From the NCBI RefSeq assembly GCF_023973825.1, contig NC_090118.1:776501-840500 (forward strand): DNA of 64,000 nucleotides. The letters are read 5' to 3'. The notes beneath the pieces are model-generated. The model had not been told where the DNA came from. It worked only from the letters and a program-made list of their open reading frames with translations, and did no database searches. Positions 55,190-64,000 of the stretch are shown one piece after another; position 1 is the stretch's first letter; each line of letters begins with the position of its first letter. Origin of the DNA: Plasmodium brasilianum. Lineage: Eukaryota; Apicomplexa; Aconoidasida; Haemosporida; Plasmodiidae. The translations under genes were made by a program, and so were the position numbers.

Positions 55190-57218
55190 TTTCAAATGTG
55201 TAAAATTCTTATAACAAAATAATAATGTACTGTTATAGTAGGATGCTACACAAATAGGACGTAAAAAAAGTAGTAGGCATAAAAATGTAAAATTGTATAA
55301 TATCATACATATCACATATAATAAAATAAGAATTATGAAAAATCTATGTAAGTAAAAATATTTTGTGATAAAATACAAAGTAGCTAATTGCAAAAAGTAA
55401 GAAAAGTATTAACACGGCAAGGAGAAAACAGGTATTTTAAAAAGGTACGTTTTGAAAGTATATCTTGTGTTATACTGTATTGGCTCTATTGCGAATGTTG
55501 TATGTTTAACAGTATCATCGCATAAACGTGGCTGGAATAAAAAATAAACGCGCAAATTGGAAAATGGACATAGTACAAGCATACACATGTATGTTTATAT
55601 ATACACAGTAAAAGAAAGAAAAGGTGAGCGCATTTTACAAGGCGGAGAATCATATGAAAGTATTCACCATGCTGCTATAAATGTTCTTTACAGGAAAGTC
55701 TTGAGCAAATATTGTTAACACAAATTATTGTTTTCCTTTTCTTTTTCTTTTTCCTTTCCCTTTTTCGTAGAATTATATTTTATAAAATTGTGCAGAATTA
55801 TTGCATGATGGTATCGAAAATGCGATTTTTTGCAATAAATATTATTCATTGATTTTTTTTTTATTTATATATATGTAAATATATTACATATGCATGTATA
55901 CAATTACGTTTGTAAGTTTATATTTTTAAAAGTTGTTTCGAAAAAACAAGAAAATGTTTCAAGGATATTTTATATATACATAATATATAATAACAAACGA
56001 CGCGTTATGTAAATCCTTTTTCCACATGTCTATGATGTTGAAAAAACTGCAAGCGGTTAAAATATGTACCCGTACTACTGCACCGTAGTATGTGTACATA
56101 ATATACATATATATATATAATGTATATATATATATATATATATAAATGTTGCTCTTTACTATAAAAAAAATATAAAAAGAATAAATAAATAAAGTTGAGT
56201 ATGCGATGTATAACATATCCTGTTGTTGTAAGGTGGTAGATCGGATAGATTCATTTTTACTGTTCTTGTTTGAGCTTGTAAAAATATAAGATATTAAAAT
56301 CCCCAATATTGTTTAATTATATGTTCGTTTGCCATTTAATTGTTAAAAACTTTCTAAGGTAATCAATCAGTTCATAATTATGTTGCTTCTGAAAAAGTGT
56401 CCGGAAAAATGTGAAAAAAATAAGGTGTTTAAAATAAAATTGTGTAATGGGGGGGTCAGGTCAGGTTAAGTATTTTGTGTGTCTATGCATTTCTTCGTAC
56501 TTCCTGTATGTACTACCTCTGTTTAATCTCCACTACGTGAAGTACTCCCTTGGTATATATTAATCTCTGCATGTATACATACATACATATATATATATAT
56601 ATAATGTATGCATAATGCATGCACGTGTTTGAATAAATGTAGTGATGTCTCCACGGAAAAAAAAATAAAAAAGGGTTTCGTCTTCCCAAGGGAGTGAAAA
56701 ATAAATATAAGTAAAATTCGTGTGCGGAGTTGCGCAAAATTGTAAAAAAAAAAAAAAAATATTGCACGTTCATAATTTAAATTTGAAAAATGTTATAAAA
56801 AATTCAAAATGGAACTTAACTGGTTTATAATTATACATACATCAATGGGACAATGAGACAATGGGATAATGGGACAATGCAACATTTGAGTAACGGGTGT
56901 CCTAATTTTTAAAGAATTAAAAATATTTGGAATAAAATAAAAAATTGGCTAATTATTAAAAATGTTTATAAATAATCTTCGCAAGAAACGTTTCGTTTCA
57001 TGCCCTATTTATGAAGAAGAATTCATAAGTATAAATTTAACACGTAAAAGTAAAATGGGAAAATTTATGTACTCACATGGATAACGTATAAATGTGTAAA
57101 GGATAAATGCGTTATGGGATGACTGTATAAATATATAAAAACGTGCAATCATGTGTATTGTGTGCGCAAAATCACTAAGTGGACAGCAAAATTTTGGGAG
57201 AGAAGAAACCTTTTGGTG

Positions 57219-57249
57219 CTATCTATCTATCTATCTATCTATCCATATG

Positions 57250-57280
<31 letters not shown>

Positions 57281-57285
57281 TATTG
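57219..57285. repeat. (CTAT)n and (TA)n microsatellites
   Basis: Five CTAT units followed by CATATGTA and a TA run. Confidence 0.85.
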
Positions 57286-57529
57286 TATGTATTTATATGT
57301 ATGCACGTACGAATGTATGCAAGCTTATTTATTTAATTTCTTATGTGTGCATGCATATTTGTCAACGTTATATGTGAACAACTATTATATATGAATTTGT
57401 AAATATAAAAAAAAAAAATGAAAATTGAAAATTGAATATAGCTTCACATCATGCACAATATTAGAAGGCAAAATAAAAAAAAAAAAATATAGTTTTCTTT
57501 AATACGTTATAATTTTTAATTAGTTTATG

Positions 57530-57572
<43 letters not shown>

Positions 57573-57976
57573 CATACAGGCTTCCAAAATCTTTTTAAGT
57601 ATACATTTTTTTTAAGTAGAAAAGTGTATATAATAACATGTACGTGTGAATACATGGTCCATTACCTTTGTGGATAAATGTAAAGAAAAACATGAGAAAG
57701 AACATTTTAAATATATAACGTGTTAGAACACTACACCTACGGGAATACAACATGTGCACAGGTAACATTATCTATATATGCACGTTATAAAAGTGTGGTT
57801 AACAAAGTTCATAAATTATGTATGTGTTTATATACATACATATATATATATGTGTGTATGTGGAGGTTGCTATATACCTGGGTGAAAACAGCATTGCGAC
57901 TTCATTTTACTACGTATTACAAACTATAATATGTCTTAGAGGAAGCACATACACAAAATTTTGTTCAATTTGGTCC

Positions 57977-58031
<55 letters not shown>

Positions 58032-58562
58032 ACTTAAATATGCACATTATATACACATTCGCAAGTATATATATATATATATATACATATTATACTGAAG
58101 GAACAATTTGCGTGTTTATAAATTAAAGAAGTATGCAATATATAGTTTGAGTGTTTTTCTATAATTGCAATAAAATAAAATGTTTGATTTGTATATAATA
58201 ATATAAATGTATTCACATATAGACAATAAGTATATACATTAAATATATACCCATATGACATAAATAAACATGCAAGTTTTAATTTTACATAAAAAAGGGA
58301 AATATATACAAAAAATTAATAATACAACAGAATATTGGTACAATCAATAGAGTAATGAATTATGTGGATGTATATATAAGTGTATGCAGGTGTATTGTGT
58401 GTATATATGTGTGAAAAAGTTTACGCACGAATAGGTTTACATATTAACGAGTTTATATGCATGAATGGATTACGTATTTAATAATTTTACGTATGAACAC
58501 ATGTGTATATATGCGGGTTTTTTTAATTCCTTTTTAATTCCTTGTCTTTTTTTATTATATTA

Positions 58563-58740
58563 TTATTAATACAATTAATACAATTAATACAATTAATACA
58601 ATTAATACAATTAATACAGTTAATACAGTTAATATAATTAATACAATTAATACAATACAATTAATATAATTAATACAATTAATACAATACAATTAATATA
58701 ATTAATACAGTTAATACAATACAATTAATATAATTAATAA
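58563..58740. repeat. 9-bp array ACAATTAAT
   Basis: About 18 units of ATTAATACA with AATACA insertions, ending about 80 bp from the stop of the asparagine-rich gene. Confidence 0.92.
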
Positions 58741-58821
58741 TATTTTTATTATTATTATTATTTTTTTTTTTAACTAGCTATTTTATATAACCATCTAGCT
58801 AAAAATAACTTTTTTTTTTTT

Positions 58822-61800
58822 TTAATAATTTTGGTTATAAAAATCATTTTGACTGTTTAAGGTGCCCAAGTTCCGGTTATTCATATCATATAAGAGGTTT
58901 CCATTATTTGAATTAACTGAATAGTTGTTGCCCTCATAGTTATTATTACTATTCATGTAATAATAATTATTGTTAATACCAGTAATATCCCTATTATTAT
59001 ATGAACAAGTCATATTATTCTTATAATTATTATTATTCATATCATAATTGTACATTACACCACTACTAATACTGCCATTATTTGTATTCATGTTAATGTT
59101 ATTTACGCTTTCATTAAAATTATGGTAACTATTTAAAACTCCCGATTGTGATGAAACTGTATTGTCTACATTAACGTTTTGTATTTGTAAATTATATGCA
59201 TTATTATTGTTCAGGCAATTTTTCATATTTATGTCTGCTAAACTCGAATAATTTCCTAAGCAGTTACCACTATTACTATTACCATTAATAGTGTTACTGT
59301 TACTACTGTTACTGCTGTTACTACTATTGTTATTGTTACTGCCCATATTATTATACGCCCCCCAAATCACTATATCATTATTTTCGATACTGCTATTAAC
59401 AACATTTCCCCTAATAACACTGTTATCGTTAATATTCAACGGTGCATTATAATTCGACAGCAAAAATGTTTTGTTGTCATGTTGCATGGGATACGTGTTG
59501 TTTGCATAAGAACAGTTAAAATCGTTCAAAGGGTTGTTGTTCTTCATCTCTTCCAATGAACTGCTATTATTATTATTATTATTATTATTATCTCCTATGG
59601 TTATAATTTTATGTTGGTCCTCATTAACCCCTCCTCCATCCACGTTATGGTAACCATTCATGTAAGTACTGAGCGCATTGTTAAAATAGATTCCACTGTC
59701 CAATACATTATTGTGACTACTATTATGACTGCTACTATTACTACTGCAATTACCATTACTATTTGCAGCTGCAGTTGCGATGGATGTTGCTGTTGTTGTT
59801 GCTGTTGTTGTTGCAGTTATAGTTGCAGGACTATTGTTATTAATGTGGTTTTCTGAAAATGCGTTTTTCTCATAATTTATCAAAGAAACACTGTTATATC
59901 CAGAACTTACACCACACATATTTTCGTTATCGTCATTGCTGTGCTTAACGCTGTTTGCAATACTGTTTGACATGCTGCTTGGAATACTATTTGTTATACT
60001 ATTGTTGTTAATGCCATTGCCCCCATTTGAACCGTTCATAGCATTTATGTTATTCAAAGCATTATTTTGCGGTGTCCTGTTCATATTATTGAAGAAGTTC
60101 ACTTCATCAGAATTTTTATTAGCACTGCCTTGTAAGCAATTTAATGAATTATAAATACATGCAGATGGATCAAGCGAACTGCTGTTACTGTTATTGTACA
60201 TCTGTTTTGCAGCTCCTAACTCATGGTTAAAAATGGCGGAGCAGTTATTAAGGTTATTAATATTAACCATTTGCTGTACACTCGCTTTACACATACTACT
60301 TGATGCTGAAATATTTGTGTTATTTTCATACAATTCACAGTCAACCATACCTTGGTGATTTGCTGCGTTATCCGATTGGATAGATCTGATATGGCTGTTG
60401 CTTACAACACTGTTCATATTATTGTACTCGATGTTTTCTTCCTTCATCTGTAAGGGTGCACTTGGGTTCACATTAATAATGTTGTTCATGTTGTCCATGT
60501 TGTTCATGTTGTTCATGTTGTTCATGTTGTTCATGTTGTTCATGTTGTTTACGTTGTTCATGTTGTTCATGTTGCTCATGCCACTTACACTGCAAATACC
60601 ATTCACGGTTATCATGTTGTTTGGCGTGTTGTTCATACTTTCCACACCTCCGCCACCTACTGAACTATCAACGTTATTTACTTTTAAATATTTTAACGCT
60701 TGTTGTGATGGGACTGCGTTATACTGTGTATCGCTGAGGGGAAAACAACCTGTGTTTTCATAACCTGACTGCTGCATATTATTTGTAAGTTCAACATTCG
60801 TAACGTCAATAACATCATCATCTTTTTCGTTATAATTTTTACTATATTTTCCTTTCTTCTCAATACCCTTTTCATATAGGAATTCTTTGCCTTCACTTGA
60901 AAATAATGCATTACTGCTGCTATTTCTACGACTGTTATGAATGTCGTTTCCATTGCTGTGAATATTACTTCTATTACTGTCGTCATCTATGTTCATAAAA
61001 TTTCCTAGCATGCTGTTCTTACTACTTTTATAAATAGAATCGTCGTAAATCGTTTTTATTCTATCGCTTGATTGCATATCTCGTATAATTCCTTCGTTTA
61101 ATCCATTACACTGTGTTGTCATCATATTTATATATGTACTCGAGGTTGCAGTTGTACCAGCACAGTTATTATTATTTTCAAAAATTTCCTCTTTATAATT
61201 ATTCATTTGTTTGTAAACAACTGTACCGTCTTCATTAATATGTTGCACAGTCATTTCTTCCTTCATAGCTTTTTCGTCTTTATTACTGTCTTTTATTGTT
61301 ATATTATTATCTGTGCTATCTCCATAATACAAATACGGCTTATTATTACTATTAGGATTATTACTGCCGCTACTACTAGTACTACTACCAACATGATGGT
61401 TATTATACTCTTTCGAATTTGTATATTGCTTCATTTGGTTAACATCATATACAACTAATTGTGTACTGGTAGTGTCGGTATAGTTGTTATGATGTCTATC
61501 CCCCTCAGAAGCCCCTCCATTCATACCGCTATCAATACCGCTGTTCATTTCGTACATAGTCCTCATCATGCCCTTGTAGTCGCTATGTTCCGCAGAGCAA
61601 TTCTTTCCATATAGTCCTTTTACCCCTCCTCCATTTTCATTTATTATTCTTTCTTCACCTGGTATTTCTAAAAAATTTTTCGAACGATTCATCATTTGTG
61701 TTTCTTCAACAGTACTACTGTTACTCCCATCTTTCAAAGCAGGATATACAAAAAAATGTGTTCGCATTTGATTACTAATTCCGTAGTTGTTACTCATGAT

Positions 61801-64000
61801 GTTGCTATTATTATATTCACTACCACTTACACTACCACTACAGCAAGTACTACCACCTATTCCGCTGTTATTTACATTTGTACAATCGCTTAGCCACTCA
61901 GTGGAAATCACATTTTTACTACTAACAGATCCACTGATATTATTATTTGTAGTAGTAGTAGTAGTAGTAGTAGTACTGGTACTAGTACCAGTAGTATTAC
62001 ACAACAAACTGTTGCTTGCAATAGAGTCGTTTAAAGTGCTCATGGCATTTAAGCAATTTACCCCATCCACCATACAAGTAGTACCACCGACACCCATCTT
62101 ACTGTTATTACTACTCCAATGGGTCGTAAACGTATTGTTATTAATTGCATTGGGAAGCATATCATTGTTTGAATTATTTACTGTAATACCTTTACAATTA
62201 ATTACAGTAGTACTAATAGCAGCACTATTACTACTACTACTACTATCGTTCGCAAAGTATGCCGCTTGAGTACTATTCCGCATATAAGCATTCGGAATAT
62301 TTGAATTACTTTGGCTCTGCTTCGAGTTAAGTAAAAAATTACTAATATCATTGCTATTTTCCACGCCATCAACGCAGCTACCAACACAGTTATCATTATT
62401 GTTATTACCATTTAATGTATTTGTGTACATACTTAAAACTGGTGATACACTAAGATGTTGTTTGGTACTACTCTCTACCGAGTAACAGCTGTTGTTACTA
62501 CTCTTACCATTCACATTCATGGGGTTGCTACCACTTCTGTTATCATAGATTCCACTTTTTAAAATTTTATTTATGCCTGCGTTATTCGTACTACCAATGC
62601 CATTATTCATGCTTCTACTATAACTACTATTTCTCTTCCTCAGTGAGTTCAACAAGCTGCTATTATGAAGACTAGAGTGTAAATTAACTCTCTGCTTGTT
62701 GTTGGGACTGCTTTTATTATTCGACCTATTCTTCGTTCCAGTGGTATGGTTTCTTGCACTGTCAATTCTGCTGCTAGTACCGCTACCACGATTACCCCCG
62801 GTGTATTCATCCTTGCCATCCTCATTATTACCGCCACACAGCGAGCTATTATTGCTATTACTATTATTATTATTGTTGTTATTAATGTTACCATTTCCTT
62901 TATTCCCCCTTTCACTAGATGCACTATTTACGGAACCCCCTGATGGCATGTAGTTGTTAGAGGAGTTATTAATCGTGTTCTTGTTGTATATATTATTTAT
63001 AATAAAGTTCTTATCCTGAGAATTTAAAATTAAATTACGCAAGACATTCTTTTTATTATCATTCACAATAGAATTTTCCAAATTATTTGCATTACGAACG
63101 AGGGAGTTAAGCTTCGACATATTTTTCATATTTCCCTTCTGTAGCAGACTATCCACACTGCCATTCACACTGCCATTCACACTGCCATTCACACTACCAT
63201 TCACACTACCATTCATACTGCCACTAACACTGCCATTCACACTGCCACTAACACTACCACTAACACTACTGCTTACGCTGCCTCTGGCACTACCTCTAAC
63301 ACTACCCCTTACACCACCTCTACTACTACCATTGCCACTAACACTAGATGGACCATTCGATAGGGTACGCATATTTGCATTTTTATCATTCCACATAACT
63401 CTCCTCAATGCTTGCTTTGCAGCCTCACTAGCACCACTGGCGCTACTGGCTAACTTTGACAAGATGTATAGGTGTTTGTTAATGGAACTATCACGTCCTT
63501 TCGGAGTTAGGCTTAACGTAGACATATCGGTAATGCCCTTACCATTTTTACTACTACTGTTACTACTGCTGTTACTGCTTCTGTTGCTTCCGCTGTTACT
63601 TCCACGGTTACTTCCACCGTTACTTCCACCGTTACTTCCACCGTTACTTCCACGGTTACTTCCACTGTTACCGCAGTTGTTCAGATACGAAATGCTCTTC
63701 ATCTTTTGATCATTATCCATATTACCCTTATACGTGCTTAAGAAAAAAGGGTTGTTTCCACTAATTATGTTACGCATGTAATGTCTGTTGGTAGAAGAAA
63801 TACTACGATTATTTGCATGATTGTTGTTGCTACTGTTGTATAGACTTGCGATGCTGTTGTAATGGTTTATATTTCTAATAGTATTATTGTTTCTTAGCTG
63901 ATGATGATGGTAATTCATATTATTCACGTTACTCATGTTGTGCATGCTATATGGACCACTCCTGCCACTCATTGCGCTACTTATGCTGTGGTAATTCATG
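58822..64000 (-). CDS. asparagine-rich protein (5' end off the window)
   Basis: The frame is open from the right edge to TAA at 58822: at least 1725 residues, mostly Asn, Ser, Gly, Met and Thr, with no long folded domain in the visible part. The Met at 63999 is the first Met in the window, but the frame may extend upstream, so the true start is unknown. Sub-repeats include Gly-Ser-Val-Asn/Ser-Gly units (63150-63345), Gly-Gly-Ser-Asn units (63595-63672), Asn-Asn-Met units (60487-60570) and poly-Asn/Thr tracts. A few less biased stretches (61560-61700 and 60700-60880, for example KEFLYEKGIEKKGKYSKNYN) may be functional. By position and composition it matches the gene annotated in P. falciparum as an asparagine-rich antigen. 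The C-terminus ends NSQNDFYNQNY. Function is unknown; such proteins often carry a short conserved domain elsewhere. Confidence 0.85.
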   Translation of the reverse strand, partial: MNYHSISSAMSGRSGPYSMHNMSNVNNMNYHHHQLRNNNTIRNINHYNSIASLYNSSNNNHANNRSISSTNRHYMRNIISGNNPFFLSTYKGNMDNDQKMKSISYLNNCGNSGSNRGSNGGSNGGSNGGSNRGSNSGSNRSSNSSSNSSSKNGKGITDMSTLSLTPKGRDSSINKHLYILSKLASSASGASEAAKQALRRVMWNDKNANMRTLSNGPSSVSGNGSSRGGVRGSVRGSARGSVSSSVSGSVSGSVNGSVSGSMNGSVNGSVNGSVNGSVNGSVDSLLQKGNMKNMSKLNSLVRNANNLENSIVNDNKKNVLRNLILNSQDKNFIINNIYNKNTINNSSNNYMPSGGSVNSASSERGNKGNGNINNNNNNNSNSNNSSLCGGNNEDGKDEYTGGNRGSGTSSRIDSARNHTTGTKNRSNNKSSPNNKQRVNLHSSLHNSSLLNSLRKRNSSYSRSMNNGIGSTNNAGINKILKSGIYDNRSGSNPMNVNGKSSNNSCYSVESSTKQHLSVSPVLSMYTNTLNGNNNNDNCVGSCVDGVENSNDISNFLLNSKQSQSNSNIPNAYMRNSTQAAYFANDSSSSSNSAAISTTVINCKGITVNNSNNDMLPNAINNNTFTTHWSSNNSKMGVGGTTCMVDGVNCLNAMSTLNDSIASNSLLCNTTGTSTSTTTTTTTTTNNNISGSVSSKNVISTEWLSDCTNVNNSGIGGSTCCSGSVSGSEYNNSNIMSNNYGISNQMRTHFFVYPALKDGSNSSTVEETQMMNRSKNFLEIPGEERIINENGGGVKGLYGKNCSAEHSDYKGMMRTMYEMNSGIDSGMNGGASEGDRHHNNYTDTTSTQLVVYDVNQMKQYTNSKEYNNHHVGSSTSSSGSNNPNSNNKPYLYYGDSTDNNITIKDSNKDEKAMKEEMTVQHINEDGTVVYKQMNNYKEEIFENNNNCAGTTATSSTYINMMTTQCNGLNEGIIRDMQSSDRIKTIYDDSIYKSSKNSMLGNFMNIDDDSNRSNIHSNGNDIHNSRRNSSSNALFSSEGKEFLYEKGIEKKGKYSKNYNEKDDDVIDVTNVELTNNMQQSGYENTGCFPLSDTQYNAVPSQQALKYLKVNNVDSSVGGGGVESMNNTPNNMITVNGICSVSGMSNMNNMNNVNNMNNMNNMNNMNNMNNMDNMNNIINVNPSAPLQMKEENIEYNNMNSVVSNSHIRSIQSDNAANHQGMVDCELYENNTNISASSSMCKASVQQMVNINNLNNCSAIFNHELGAAKQMYNNSNSSSLDPSACIYNSLNCLQGSANKNSDEVNFFNNMNRTPQNNALNNINAMNGSNGGNGINNNSITNSIPSSMSNSIANSVKHSNDDNENMCGVSSGYNSVSLINYEKNAFSENHINNNSPATITATTTATTTATSIATAAANSNGNCSSNSSSHNSSHNNVLDSGIYFNNALSTYMNGYHNVDGGGVNEDQHKIITIGDNNNNNNNNSSSLEEMKNNNPLNDFNCSYANNTYPMQHDNKTFLLSNYNAPLNINDNSVIRGNVVNSSIENNDIVIWGAYNNMGSNNNNSSNSSNSSNSNTINGNSNSGNCLGNYSSLADINMKNCLNNNNAYNLQIQNVNVDNTVSSQSGVLNSYHNFNESVNNINMNTNNGSISSGVMYNYDMNNNNYKNNMTCSYNNRDITGINNNYYYMNSNNNYEGNNYSVNSNNGNLLYDMNNRNLGTLNSQNDFYNQNY
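60487..60572. repeat. 9-bp in-frame array TTGTTCATG (Asn-Asn-Met)
   Basis: About nine units within the asparagine-rich gene, coding Met-Asn-Asn on the minus strand. Confidence 0.9.
63150..63345. repeat. 12-bp in-frame array ACTGCCATTCAC (Val-Asn-Gly-Ser)
   Basis: About 15 units with CACTAACACT and CTACCACTAA variants; codes Val-Asn-Gly-Ser, Val-Ser-Gly-Ser and Val-Arg-Gly-Ser. Confidence 0.92.
63590..63672. repeat. 12-bp in-frame array GTTACTTCCACC (Gly-Gly-Ser-Asn)
   Basis: Six to seven units coding Gly-Ser-Asn-Gly/Arg in the N-terminal part of the visible asparagine-rich protein. Confidence 0.9.

Larger units (their letters stand above)
52568..58821. other. long gene-poor region (about 6.2 kb)
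   Basis: Mostly TA/CATA tracts, poly(A/T) and three minisatellites (53310-53435, 54235-54378, 58563-58740). Short coding-like stretches without supported structure: minus strand 53086-53018 (MKWKRNIDKVENELFKSG then AKEES stop) and plus strand 56381-56470 (MLLLKKCPEKCEKNKVFKIK...). No tRNA or rRNA is recognised. Confidence 0.55.

Noticed and set aside
59611..63709. Many 65-160-codon plus-strand frames
   Set aside because: Antisense of the low-complexity Asn/Ser-rich gene; repeats of AAT/AGT codons keep the reverse frames open.

Overview
This window is nuclear DNA of a malaria parasite (Plasmodium). The evidence is the composition (very A+T-rich, long poly(A)/poly(T) runs, (TA)n tracts, dense minisatellites), the short introns with GTA/GTT donors and T-rich acceptors, the asparagine-, serine- and lysine-rich low-complexity inserts inside conserved proteins, and the gene content (apicoplast lipoamide dehydrogenase, apicoplast ClpB1, DMC1, small heat-shock protein HSP20, adenylate kinase 2, an asparagine-rich protein). 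From memory, the order lipoamide dehydrogenase - WD protein - PPCDC - HSP20 - ClpB1 - DMC1 - AK2 - MnmE - Asn-rich protein matches a segment of P. falciparum chromosome 8. Coding DNA here is less A+T-extreme than in P. falciparum, so a non-falciparum species such as P. malariae or P. ovale is likely, but the sequence alone does not settle it.

Layout. 1-237 (-): 5' end of an unidentified gene. 3.5-5.6 kb (+): apicoplast lipoamide dehydrogenase with a frame break in a poly(A) run. 5.7-6.5 kb (-): a candidate hidden four-exon gene. 6.6-8.05 kb (-): GRWD1/Rrb1-like WD40 ribosome-assembly protein. 9.1-10.4 kb (+): four-exon phosphopantothenoylcysteine decarboxylase. 11.2-11.9 kb (-): ESCRT-III VPS2. 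14.9-17.2 kb (-): lineage-specific membrane protein. 17.7-20.9 kb (-): an 11-exon gene reconstructed here, not recognised. 21.7-23.05 kb (+): EF-hand protein. 25.96-27.2 kb (+): HSP20. 29.8-33.1 kb (-): ClpB1. 35.6-36.6 kb (+): TRAPPC2L. 37.0-39.7 kb (-): seven-exon DMC1. 42.2-43.05 kb (+): adenylate kinase 2. 44.7-46.0 kb (+): UBA3, the NEDD8-activating E1. 46.8-49.2 kb (+): MnmE tRNA-modification GTPase. 49.8-52.6 kb (-): membrane protein with a long KEQ repeat. 52.9-58.8 kb: nearly 6 kb with no gene I can support. 58.8-64 kb (-): asparagine-rich giant protein running off the window.

There is no operon logic; genes are independent nuclear units. Several serve the apicoplast or mitochondrion: LipDH as E3 of the apicoplast pyruvate dehydrogenase, ClpB1 as its disaggregase, MnmE for organellar tRNA wobble modification, and PPCDC for coenzyme A supply. 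Others are housekeeping (VPS2, TRAPPC2L, UBA3, GRWD1, AK2) or meiotic (DMC1).

The main new observations are several split small genes that appear only when exons below about 60 codons are joined by splice phase. The strongest is the 11-exon gene at 17721-20892, in which all ten introns are phase-consistent. Weaker ones lie at 5749-6514, 46229-46615, 2196-2487, 13725-14553, 34122-34659, 40437-41048 and 44322-44499. No rRNA, tRNA, CRISPR array or transposable element was seen.
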